This document shows, one piece after another, positions 31,391-41,229 of a stretch of DNA of 64,000 nucleotides (position 1 is the stretch's first letter; the number at the start of each line of letters is the position of its first letter). The notes beneath the pieces are model-generated. The model was not told the origin of the DNA. It ran no database searches and saw only the letters and a list, made by a program, of their open reading frames with translations. Where the stretch lies: positions 91,412-155,411 of the forward strand of contig DF239864.1 of NCBI GenBank assembly GCA_000507305.1, read 5' to 3'. This stretch comes from Breviolum minutum Mf 1.05b.01. Lineage: Eukaryota > Sar > Dinophyceae > Suessiales > Symbiodiniaceae. The translations under genes were made by a program, and so were the position numbers.

Positions 31391-32241
31391 GTAAACCAGT
31401 GAAAAGCAGGAAGCTTCTGAAGCTTCTACAGTGCGAGAGTAATGCATCCGCAAGCAAGGTGAGGAAGGCGCCGCAAGGTCAATTAAAGGCATCCGAGAGC
31501 AACATCATCGCGTAGTAGGAGCAGACAACCGCAGACATCAATGGGATCCACAACACGGAACACGACACAGAAGCAAGGACTATATTAGTCAAACAAACAT
31601 TTAGACATGAATCATTTGTCCTCCGTGCCTCTGATGAAACAATCACAATATCTCATTTGAGGTTTTATCAATATCATTATATCAATATCTATGAATTAAA
31701 CCAAGACGCCTTAAGACATATTCGAACACGGTTAACGTTTTTATGTGTTTTCCGTTTTCCGATATTTTCTGATATCTTTTGGCTGTGTATACTTCTGAGT
31801 CCCTGCTCTTCCGCCTTCCTTTTGCACTTTTCCTGCTGGGAGCAAGTTTTTTTTTTGGCTGAAAGGAGCATGAGGGAGCCTTGTGCAAATGTCATGAAAT
31901 ATTGCGCCAACATGCTCCAATAGCTAGAGAAGTAATCAGTTTCATAGTTGATCTAGTTGAGTTTCTCAAATGCTTTCCTTTGCCAGAATTCCTTCATGGG
32001 CTCGAGCCTGCAAAATTTGCATGCAGACTCACCACACGTTAAACAAACAAAAGCATACACCTATATGTATATATATATATATTATCTAGAGATCATATGT
32101 CAGATTTTGGTAGTTTTTGAAAATCTTTGTAGTCCGTTTGCATTCGCAAAATTTGAAGAGAACTTGCATATTGGAGCTAAGGTGTTGCACTCATGATAAT
32201 CCAAAATACTGTGTCCGGGCTCCCGGAGATTCAGGGCAGAG

Positions 32242-32547
32242 GCGCACAGGCATGGAGATGGCGACACCCAAAGGAAGCCATTTCGGGCGTTGCATAATCC
32301 CGCAGGCAACCATGATCACTTTGGGGTTCTTTGCCCACTTCGTTTGAGGCTGAGAGCAGTATTGACTGCACGTCGCATCCTTCGAAGCTTGGTCACAAGT
32401 GTCGTTTGTTCACACTTTTCTGGGACTGAAGACACAAAAAAAGCGCCTCGCTCAATCAGGCAAAACATGTCATGTGTGTTTGGTACTTATCGGACTCTGA
32501 TTCAGTGGCATAAGGAGAATGAACTGATCATGAGATGTGTTTCATAA
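32242..32547 (+). CDS. Putative exon, open to a stop or a GC donor
   Basis: After GGGCAGAG|G the frame is open for 101 codons to TAA at 32545: AHRHGDGDTQRKPFRALHNP, LRLRAVLTARRILRSLVTSV, GTYRTLIQWHKENELI. A GC donor at CCCGCAG|GCAACC (32305) would instead end it after 21 codons. Region of higher GC. No family recognised. Confidence 0.35.
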   Translation, partial: AHRHGDGDTQRKPFRALHNPAGNHDHFGVLCPLRLRLRAVLTARRILRSLVTSVVCSHFSGTEDTKKAPRSIRQNMSCVFGTYRTLIQWHKENELIMRCVS

Positions 32548-32573
32548 GACAGAGTACACCATAGCATCTGAAG

Positions 32574-32706
32574 GACTTGGACAAAGTCACAGAAGGAGTG
32601 GCCAAAACCTTAGTTGCACAGGCACGCATTTCCAAAAACCCAGGAGCAAGTTGAACAGAATATACTATCATCATGCCGTCTTGGTCGAAAGAGTGGTCTC
32701 TGATTG
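32574..32706 (+). CDS. Exon-like region, two frames possible
   Basis: After CTGAAG|G two frames read well: DLDKVTEGVAKTLVAQ up to a CAG|GCACGC donor, or a longer frame (KLNRIYYHHAVLVERVVSDW) to GATTG|GTAATC at 32706. The choice depends on the upstream phase. Confidence 0.28.
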
Positions 32707-32746
32707 GTAATCATTGGAATTCAGATTTGGATCAGAGAGCCAAGGT

Positions 32747-32872
32747 GTGAGTGGCACGACAAGTACGAAATTTCAGATACCAAGCATCAGTACTACCATG
32801 GAGTTCACCCGTTCTATGCGTGGCCTCAGCACTCCATTCATCACTATGCCGATCCTCGAAGCTTGGACATGA
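32747..32872 (+). CDS. Putative internal exon, His/Tyr/Trp-rich
   Basis: AGCCAAG|G to ATGAAA|GTAAGT, a near-perfect donor. The frame reads CEWHDKYEISDTKHQYYHGV, HPFYAWPQHSIHHYADPRSL. The aromatic/His composition is striking and resembles the WYYG candidate exons at 3559 and 33161, suggesting (inference only) related proteins. Confidence 0.42.
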   Translation: MSGTTSTKFQIPSISTTMEFTRSMRGLSTPFITMPILEAWT

Positions 32873-33160
32873 AAGTAAGTCACTGCTAGTTCTTCGTTTT
32901 GAAGCTTGAATTCGATATTCCCTCTCTACAAATATTTGAATGAAAATATTAGTACGCATGGATGATCAGAGGCTTGGGCTTAAACACGCAATGGAGGAAG
33001 ACTAGAATGTCCAATCAAAACGTGAAACGCTACAGCAGTGTACTGGTCGCTGGAAACAGTTTTTTTCTGCTTGTCTTGTGCATGATGTTTGCCAGAGGGA
33101 TTGGAATTTTAGCAGATGTCTGAATACACTGTAGCGTGTGTTGCCAACTTGTCTACTGAG

Positions 33161-33225
33161 ATCTTAATGACCGCTGGTACTATGGAACTGGCCATGACAA
33201 GCCTATCAGTGTTACCCGTGGAACT
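33161..33225 (+). CDS. Putative exon with WYYG motif
   Basis: CTACTGAG| to GGAACT|GTGGTA. The frame reads LNDRWYYGTGHDKPISVTRG. It shares WYYG-x-G-x-D with 3559-3679. An alternative frame (LSVLPVELWYLVFSSFP) is also open and resembles an F-box helix start, so the reading is not settled. Confidence 0.33.
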
Positions 33226-33311
33226 GTGGTATCTTGTCTTCAGCTCATTCCCAACGGATTCAATAGGATGCGGTTGTCGGAAGTGACACTGGCGAGCGTC
33301 CAGTCTCAGAG

Positions 33312-33410
33312 GACTGGAAAAGCTTCATCACCACAACAAATCGAGAGCAAAATGGGTTGGGTAATGAGCTCAAGAAACCAAGCATTCGAGGCAAATGGAA
33401 AGTGGGCGCG
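33312..33410 (+). CDS. Putative exon
   Basis: TCTCAGAG| starts a frame reading DWKSFITTTNREQNGLGNEL then KKPSIRGKWKV. A GC donor near 33407 is possible. A second frame is open, so moderate to low certainty. Confidence 0.3.
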
Positions 33411-33597
33411 TAAGAAAAGCTCTCAGAGTCTTAGAGCAAAGGGTAAAAGCAAATACAACCAACACCACCGGTGCTCCTGCTTCTTTTTGCTCGTTCCTCT
33501 GCTGCTACAGATAAAATCACAATGGCGAGAAACCCAACAAGGCAGGTGAGAGAGCGGATGCAAGCACTGGAACAATTGCCAAAAAAGATCTAAACAG

Positions 33598-33696
33598 ATC
33601 TCAAAAGAAAAAGAAGAAGCAGCAGACAGCACCCTAAAGGTCTGCAAGTCTCCAGAACCTCTTGCCAACGATATTTTCAGCCGTCGAAGTTGCTAG
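33598..33696 (+). CDS. Putative terminal exon
   Basis: AAACAG| opens 32 codons in phase 0 and a TAG: ISKEKEEAADSTLKVCKSPE, PLANDIFSRRSC. Hydrophilic, with charge pattern typical of a C-terminus. Likely the 3' end of the exon group at 31.3-33.4 kb; phase links were not all verified. Confidence 0.4.
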   Translation: MSKEKEEAADSTLKVCKSPEPLANDIFSRRSC

Positions 33697-34519
33697 AGGA
33701 AGGAAGGAACGTCCCAAAGCACAAAGGAGTCATTGAAATCTCGAAATGTCATTGAATCATAAATCATAAATCGTACTAAATCATAAAGCTGTAGAATACG
33801 TGATCCTGAATTGCACTTCCCTTTGCGCGTGCTCCAGAACTCAGTCTTTGGTCAGCAAGGGCAATTGAAAAACACAAGGTTCCATTTTTAGCAAAAAACT
33901 GTTGGCAGACGGCATGATGTTCGAAGTGTTTCGAACTCGATTCCTGATGGTCACATGTTTTTTTTTGACATTTTAGAGATTGAGAACAACTGATCCGGAA
34001 TGGACCAGGGAAGCTTTTGAAAGCCTTTGAATTGAAGGAAGCCAAAGAATTGCTAATGGTTGCAAGCATTCAGACAGCTTCCATATCAGAAAGTGGATAC
34101 GTGGATGCGTTTGTCCATTTGCGCTCTGCCGAGGCAGAAGTCGAAAAACTTTGATGATGCTTGACGCTTGCTGATTTTTTGCTTGGGTGAAATGCAGTCA
34201 AGAAAGATGCACTGGACTCTTGAAGAAACGTTTAAGAGGCAGAATTTCTTTTGCTCTTAGAGTGGTTTTCGCCCAAGAGTCTTGTTCTCAACCTGTTCTC
34301 GCAAAATTCGATTGCACAAGTCCAAGACCCCGAGTTCAAGCTGCTTCAGCTTTTTCTGTCATACAATTATCGATTATACCGAGACTGCACATATTGCACA
34401 TCATTGTACCATAAAACGCAAACAGGATGGCCAATGAATGGACCCATGATTTGACCCGATATTCATCCACTGACCTTGTGAACGCTTCAAAAGTGGCGCC
34501 CATAACGTGTGCTAACGCG

Positions 34520-34681
34520 TATGCCAGCGTCAGTTGTCATGCAACATGTGCCCAAACTTTGCGAGTTTGAACGTGCTCGTGCTGGTGCAAATAGGCCCAA
34601 CACGCACTTGAGGGTCCTTGGCACAGCTTGCACTTGGCAAAGTCCAAGCGACCTCTGCTTGAGAGTGCTCACTGGAGTCTA
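34520..34681 (+). CDS. Weak coding candidate
   Basis: An open + frame to TAG 34679: PKLCEFERARAGANRPNTHL, VLGTACTWQSPSDLCLRVL. The minus strand is also open across it (61 codons). Composition is GC-richer than the flanks. Function unknown. Confidence 0.25.
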
Positions 34682-35863
34682 GATACCGCATGAGGTGGAG
34701 TCACAGACATCGCCACGGCAATCATAATGTGACCTGTTGTGTGTGCCATGTTGAGAAATGCAACCATTCCAAACATTTCCAGACATTACAATACTACAAT
34801 ACATTACAATACAATACAAAACAATTAGACTGTATGTACATATATATGTACGTATATATATAATATTATCATATGTAATATATAGACACTGTGCATGTTG
34901 CACACACCAACGATATCAATTGAAATGATCACGTCAGACGTTGGACTACTTTGCAATTTTGGATAGCAGCGCTTCGTGCAGAGGTCCCGCAAACTGAGAA
35001 TCTGCCAAAGATGCCGTCTGGAATGAAAAAGATAGAGAGAGAGAGAGAGTCAGACAGAGGGGATAAGTTTCAATAAGGACTCAGGATGGGCAGGACATCC
35101 TTTCACGGGATGTTGAGGAGCTTCGATGGTTCACAGAGCATTGGGATATGTTGCAGCCATTGGACACATTGGACACATTTGGACAAAATCAGCACGAGGC
35201 AGGAACCAAGATCCTTTGAAAAATCACTCAGTCATACTCAGTCGAAAGTGGCACGCAGGAAGCTAGGGCGACCAAGAGATCTGTCCAAGTGACATTATAC
35301 GGTTCAGTTCAGAGTCTTTCTTTGAGGCCTAGCGAAGTTTGCGAGCGATCGCTCTGCTCGCCGTCAGGCCAAAGACTGTGCAGGGACCAACAAAGACAAA
35401 AACATATCGTGAAATATAGGGCTCATACAAACTTCACAGAACACTATGGAGCATTGAGAACTCATCAAAGGGTTGCATGACCGCTTACAACTGCTCAACA
35501 ATTACACTCGCACAATAAACGGAGAGCCAGCGACGGCAGGCAGTGAGATGTTTTAATTTCGGACAATATTATAGAAATTAGAATAGTTTGAGTTGAGTTT
35601 CTGTGTTTCTCATTTTTGTCGATCTCATCCGTTTACTGTACGTATACCTGTGTGAAGCAGCAAGTCTCTCAAAGCGTAGCCCTGTCAGGCAGACGAAGTG
35701 GAAGAGGCAGATGCCCAGATGTCGATGTCTGTAGATGTCGAATCCAGGCACATCTTGAATGCACAGCACTGCTTTTTGGATGCAGATCATGCTTTCCAAG
35801 CCTACATGATTTTAGTACTATCATGGATATGTATATGTTATTCATATAATGTATTATATAATA
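34682..35863. other. AT-rich spacer left of the YR element
   Basis: Contains (TA)n near 34840-34865 and (GA)n at 35033-35050. No exon supported. The left end of the retroelement lies in an ATATAATAT context. Confidence 0.5.
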
Positions 35864-35903
35864 TGTTTTTGATGTCCACATGCGGCTGCAGATCTTTTGG
35901 GGG
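35864..35903 (+). repeat. Terminal repeat A1
   Basis: Forty bases beginning TGTTTTTGATGTCCACATGC and ending TTTTGGGGG, repeated with one mismatch at 43241-43280. Confidence 0.88.
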
Positions 35904-35915
35904 TTCAAGATTGGC

Positions 35916-36409
35916 ATGTCGCAGCCCTCTCCCGAACCTGAGCCTGAGCCATTGGATAGCAATAGCGAGGCTTTGGTGGAAGAGTTCTCAACTCTATCCC
36001 TGGTTCAAAGGTCTGACTCCCTGCCAGTTGCAGCATCATCTACTGAAAATCCTGAGCCATCAGTGACCATCCTTGAAAATCCTCGGTTTGCAGAAGAACG
36101 TGTACTTCAAGAATTGGATAGAGATTTCAGTAGGCGATTTGCTTTGAGGACTGCGCAGCCAGTAGACTTGCGCTTCTACGTGGTGTGGAGGATCCCTGAG
36201 TGTGCAGCCCCCACCCAATTTTCGGGGTTGCATTTGGGAGTTGGTTGAAGAGCCTATTCTCGCATTCTGGCCTTGAACAACAATACCTTCACCGGACTGC
36301 CTTTTAGAAGGGTTGACTGCTTGGTGGACGGTAGAGAGCATTATTTGAGGGAGGCCGACAGGCAGCAGGCTCCAGTCGAGTTTGTGGCCAGGGTCTTCTA
36401 CTGGCAATG
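35916..36409 (+). pseudogene. Gag-like N-terminus of the YR element, frameshifted
   Basis: One frame (to 36248) carries SQPSPEPEPEPLDSNSE, VLQELDRDFSRRFALRTAQP and DLRFYVVWRIPECAAPTQFS, ending LHLGVG. The next 160 bases continue in another frame (AYSRILALNNNTFTGLPFRR, EHYLREADRQQAPVEFVARV). The two halves read as one domain interrupted by a small indel near 36245. Family not named; assignment as gag rests on position before RT. Confidence 0.5.
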
Positions 36410-37641
36410 ATTGCTTCTGCCCCCACTTGGAAAGTGGGATCCACGGTCTATCTCAAGCTTGATTCTTTTGAGCCTGAGTGGAGACAAGCATTGATAGTCA
36501 CAGTTCGAAAGGAGCAATTGGTTCTGGCCGTGAGGGTGGTGGATTCAGAACTTGAGGACAAATGGGAAAGTGTCTCGTTCTTCGAAATCAGAGGCATGAA
36601 GTTCATCATGGTAGAAGGAGAGAGAAAGCAGATGAGGGCCATTTGCCCATTCCCACACCGAGCTTTGGAGTTGGATGCAAAACTGGTGTTGCCTCGTGCG
36701 CTGGAGACGGCAGAGAACGAGAAAGCACTTTATGCAACTGCTTCAGAGGATCTTCCAGAAGCAGGGGAACCTTCGTCCAGACGGAAGGGGTTGCAATCAC
36801 TGCTGAGAGATTCTGGCCTGTTGAAGATGCTAGGCAAAGCTCAAAAAGCAATGTTCCGCTGCTTGGAGCTCAGCCGAAGAAGGTCGAGGAAAAGTCCGTG
36901 GTCAATCAACTGCTGAGTCGGGTCATGACAGATCCCTCTCAATCAATGGATGCCTCCACTTTGGCCACATTGGTTCAAATGGAGCTGCTGCGAGAACTGA
37001 AGGGCAAAAAGAAGAAGTCAACTCACAGTTATGGCAGTACAGAACTTGTGGCATCCAGCGACAGCGACAGTTCATCGGGGGGCGACATCTGCCTTCGTGG
37101 AGCAGGAAAAGCCTTGAAGGCTTATCGCAAGACGCAGAAAGACATGAAAAAGAACCCAGCTCGACATGTCAAAAGGTACATCAAGGAAGTCGAACAAGTG
37201 CTCGGAGCCGATGCCTCGGTTCCGTACCTTTTGACGGATTACACTCGGAAGTTGGGTTGGGGGAAGTTTCGGACGTTGCAGAGATTGCACCATGCCCTCT
37301 CCGCCATTCTGGAGACTCAGTTGAAGGGGAAGACAATGGAGGCAACACTGCAAATCACGCAGGTTCTGCGGTCGATCCATCAATGTGCCTTGGACCAGGG
37401 CAACTGGCAGACGGCGTGGCTTTTAACAGGGATGCAGGATCCATTGGAGAAGCCCCGCTTCGGCGGAGAGGCTCAGAGCCTCGAAGTCATTGCTGCCTAC
37501 ATCAAGGCGATGGACGATTTGGAGAAGCGGTCGACGTCTTCAAGTGCAAGCAGATCTCAAGAGGAAGACGCTCCAGCAGGGGCCAAGGGAAACAAAAAAG
37601 GCAAAAAAGGCCAGAAGGCCGATGCAGAACCCGTGGGATAG
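36407..37641 (+). pseudogene. gag: Gag-like protein of the YR element, frameshifted
   Basis: The first frame (36407-36916) has APTWKVGSTVYLKLDSFEPE and a beta-rich domain. The second (to 37641) has VVNQLLSRVMTDPSQSMDAS, AYRKTQKDMKKNPARHVKRY, VEQVLGADASVPYLLTDYTR, LHHALSAILETQLKGKTMEA and ends in a Lys/Gly tract (KGNKKGKKGQK). The helical second half looks like a capsid domain and the basic tail like an RNA-binding end. A frame change lies at about 36850-36900. No zinc knuckle is seen. Confidence 0.6.
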
Positions 37642-38941
37642 GCGGCGAAGCTCGTCATCCTGTCGTTGATTTGCTGCAGGAAGTGGAATCTTCATGTAGT
37701 ATTTTCAGCTTAATTCGTAAGCAACATGGGTCCTTTTCACGTTATTGGAGGATTCATGCCGAGCATATGAGGTCTCCGGGTGAGACAGGGGCGTTCACAC
37801 CTAGTCAGCAGTCTAGGAATCAACCATTGTTCCCGTCACAACTCCCATGGTTTAGAATACCAGGTAAGTCCAGGGGTAGACGAGGCCAGCCTCAATCTGT
37901 TAGGAAAGAGGCATTGGTTTGGATGCATTTTCTTTGGGCATTATTCAATTATCTTGATGCCGGCTCACCATCATCTTCAGATGCCATTCGATCTTCAGTG
38001 AAACGGTCGGCTTCGGGGGAATGGACTGCCATACATGAGAGTTATGCTAGGGCAATGTATGCAAAAGTGTTAAGCTATTGTGCCGTTCCTAGGGGGACCA
38101 TGGATAGAGGTACTTTAAAGCTGGACGAATTAATTAGCAGAATTAAAAATAGCCAGTACGATCCCGAAATTAGTTTGGATGATGCAATTTGTGGTGCCAA
38201 GGGTGTGAACCCATCACGTGTATCGTTGCCAAAAGGGCTGGCATTTTGGATCCTCGTGATCACCTATCCGGAAAGCAGCTTCGTGAGTTCAACGACATGC
38301 CTCATTCGATTCCTGAAACTTGTCGTAGTAGTAAGGATGGACCTGCTTGTCATAAGGTAGACCCTAAAGACTGGCCTGTGTTGTTGAAGAAGTTGTATCA
38401 AGCCGATATGATCACATTTTTGCCAAGATCAGAGGTGCTTGCCGAAGGACGGCGATTGATAAAAGGAGGATTGTTTTGTGTTCCCCATAAGCCTGAATCT
38501 GATAGGTTGATAAACGACAGGAGACCCTTAAATTTAAGAGAAAAGCGTTTGGGTTGGTGTCAGCTACCCGCTGGTCACATGCTGACACAACTTATCTTAA
38601 ATAGGGATGAAAGTATCCGGGCTAGTGGTGATGATTTGCAAAACTATTTTTATTTGATCAAGCATCTTGAATCTTGGCATCATCGAAATGCATTTGGTCA
38701 GCCTTTCAAAGGGAAGCTTTTGCCAGAGCTTGGGTTGGAACCTTCGCAATGGTACGTGCCTGCCTTCAAAGTAGTCTGTATGGGTGATACCAATGGTGTG
38801 GATCTAGCTCAGGCCACTCATGAGAGTTTGTTGCGTAATGCTGGATGCCTAGACCCCTCACAAACTTTGGTCTACGGGAAGATTTTTCCTAGTTCTGCCA
38901 CCTTAGAGGGTTTGTATATTGATGATCATCTTACCTTCTAA
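37642..38941 (+). pseudogene. Reverse transcriptase of the YR element, frameshifted
   Basis: An N-terminal region in one frame (to 38245; EALVWMHFLWALFNYLDAGS) is followed by the RT in another. RT motifs: FLPRSEVLAEGRRLIKGGLF (entry), RLINDRRPLN, GDDLQNYFYLIKH (first catalytic Asp region), MGDTNGVDLAQATHE, and LYIDDHL with the YxDD active site near 38925. The -LFxVPHK- and -DRRPxN- signatures match DIRS/gypsy-type RTs rather than copia. The frame stops at 38941, six codons after YIDD, by a shift. Confidence 0.8.
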
Positions 38942-38961
38942 GTTTCAAAAAAGTTTGGGAG

Positions 38962-39880
38962 ATGAGGTGCTTATGCAACGTTCTAGGGAAGCATATGAAA
39001 CATTATACTTTCAAAGCCTGGGGGACCCATGTAGACTCAGCTAGTGGTATGGTTTCAGCACCTCGTGAAAAGTTGCGTCAGATTGAAACCCTCACTACGA
39101 TGTTGCTAGAGCAGGGACGTGCCACCAAAAAGGCAATGCAAAAGTTGATTGGCCTTTACGTTCATCCATTTTTACACAGGCGTGAATGCATGTGCATTTT
39201 TCACCATGTCTATGCTTTTGTTGATAAGATGCCTGAAGCAGTTTTGGTAGCTCTCCCTCAACATGTGCGAGATGAACTTTTGACGGCCTCTCTTCTTTTC
39301 CCTTTGGTTGGATCTAATGCCCGATGGCCCATATCGATCCAAGTGTCAGCTACGGACGCAAGTTCGAAGCGAGGTGGGCGGGCAGCTTGCTTGTCAACAA
39401 AAAGTTTTGTGAAGACTCTTTATAGATTTGGTGAAAAGAGAGGAGAATACACGAGACTTGATTGGGATATGCATAGCATACAGCCACCCACCAGCATGAC
39501 TATGACACCTGAGCCGCTCGTAGATTCACTTTTAAGACATCACTGGGTTGCCACACAGTCCTGCGGTTTCAGTAAAAAAGATCACATAAATATCTTGGAA
39601 CTAGAAATGGTTAGGCAGGAAATTCGTGATCGAGTCTCAGCAGGAAGAGGTCGGTGCCGAGTGGTGAACTTGTGTGATTCACGTGTCACGGTGGGTGCCT
39701 TTGCAAAAGGGTGCAGCAGTTCTAGGTAAATGAATCATAAACTCAGGGCTTGCCTTCCTTGGCTTTTGGGGGGAGACCTATCTCTTACCAACATTTGGGT
39801 GCCTACTGATGCAAATCCAGCAGATCATCCTTCTCGTGGTAATAGTATTCCTCCCCCTGATCCCCATACACCTGATCCAC
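38962..39880 (+). pseudogene. RNase H of the YR element, interrupted by TAA
   Basis: It starts with the RT thumb/connection (HYTFKAWGTHVDSAS). RNase H follows: VSATDASSKRGGRAACL (D), NILELEMVRQEI (E), VVNLCDSRVTVGAF (D), and after the stop NIWVPTDANPADHPSRG (D). The TAA at 39727-39729 lies in frame between the third and fourth acidic motifs. The NPADHPSR ending is the hallmark of DIRS-type RNase H. Confidence 0.8.
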
Positions 39881-40764
39881 TCCTAGCTCCTGAGATATTG
39901 AAAGGGGTGCAGGTCTATAGATCGCCGGGGGTTCAAAGTTTTCTTGAACAAGACTCACAACAACGTGACAGTGAGCCTGTGCTTGAATGTCATGATGTGC
40001 CAGAATTGCAATCGTGCCCAGTTGTGACCAACAAATCCGAAATGGCTCAGAATGACACGTCTGTAGAACCTGAAGCCTCACCGAAAGCTTCGGAGATGCA
40101 CGATCCTGTGAAGTGGACCTTTCGTGAGAACTTTGCAGGAAAAGCCAGATTGAGTCAAGCATGTGGTAGGCTTCAACACGTTTCGGTAGGAGAAGCTTTT
40201 GACTATAAGAATAGGGGTAGTAATGGGGTACCTCAGGATATACTGAATAATAAATCTTATAGAAGATTGAGATCCGAAGCGTCCCTTCCCAACCAAGCGT
40301 GGCATTTTGGACTTCCATGTGGTTCGTTTTCCATTCTTCAGCATTCCAACCATGGTACTAGAAGAAAAGGTATACCTCAAGGGGATGGTTCTCTTTTGCG
40401 TGAAGTCATTGGGAACAAGATTCTGAATAGAACCTTAAAACTGATAAGTATCGTGGAAAAGGCGGGTAATTACTGGACACTTGAAAATCCTAGATCTTCT
40501 TATGTCTGGCTGATGCCAGGTATTGCTGAAAAGCTCGAAAACCCCAACTACAGAGAGGCCATTATGCATCAGTGTGCTTATGGTTTGCGGTTAAAGGGAA
40601 CAGATGGAACATATGGGCCTTGCAAGAAACATACTAGGTTTTTTGGAAATCTTCCGGGGTTAGAAACCCTAGAAAAATATTGCAAGTGTCGGCAGCCGCA
40701 TGTACATGCAGTAGGAGGGGTAAGAACCAGTCGGGGTTGGATGCGTCGGTCAGAGCTGCCATGA
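39881..40764 (+). CDS. Methyltransferase-like domain of the YR element
   Basis: Residues about 125-320 of the frame starting at 39730 carry FRENFAGKARLSQACGRL (cf. FAGxGGLS motif I of DNA methyltransferases), AWHFGLPCGSFSILQHSN (cf. PCQxFS motif IV with catalytic Cys) and GNYWTLENPRSSYVWLMPG (cf. ENP/ENV motif VI). A Cys-rich end (YCKCRQPHVHA) follows. DIRS and PAT elements are known to carry a methyltransferase domain after RNase H. Here the motifs look C5-cytosine-like rather than the N6-adenine (N/D)PPY type; that is my inference. The frame is intact over the domain. Confidence 0.7.
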
Positions 40765-41027
40765 TTGCTGGCTTATTGGTGATGGATCCAACACTGAAGG
40801 TCATGGTGGTAACCAAGGAGAACGCAGCGGCGCATGCCTTCGCCAAGCATATTGAATCTCTCCAGCTCCCACCCTCGCTGGAAGAAAAATTTGGCAGACT
40901 GGTGGGTGTCACTGAGCTGGAAAAAGGCCCTGCCAGCAAAACGAAACTAGATGTCCTACCAGGATTCCGCAACACTGTCTTACGCACAAAGCAAGTGATC
41001 ATTGGTTGCGGTGGTGGCTTCCACCAG
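40757..41027 (+). pseudogene. Superfamily-1 helicase gene fragment inside the element
   Basis: AAMIAGLLVMDPTLKVMVVT, KENAAAHAFAKHIESL, GRLVGVTELEKGPASKTKLD and KQVIIGCGGGFHQ, ending CACCAG|GTTGTG like a 5' splice site. LxVxVxTxENxAAxxFA resembles helicase motif Ia after a lost P-loop; Walker A is not present. It starts where the MT frame loses its usual continuation and is followed by about 200 bp of non-coding sequence before the YR. It appears to be a captured or inserted host exon with part of its intron. Confidence 0.5.
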
Positions 41028-41229
41028 GTTGTGTGTAAAGTATGCAGCATTAATCCAAGCCCTAGGCACAGCAGATTGACACCACATGCATGCAGGCAAG
41101 AGTTTGTTTTCATTGGGATCATTAGTTTTTTAGATGTATAGTTTTCACTGGCAGATGCAAGCTTAGTTTTTTATAGCTTGGTGAAGAGCCATGTTTTCTG
41201 GTTGATCAACCGGCCATGCTGATCCACTG

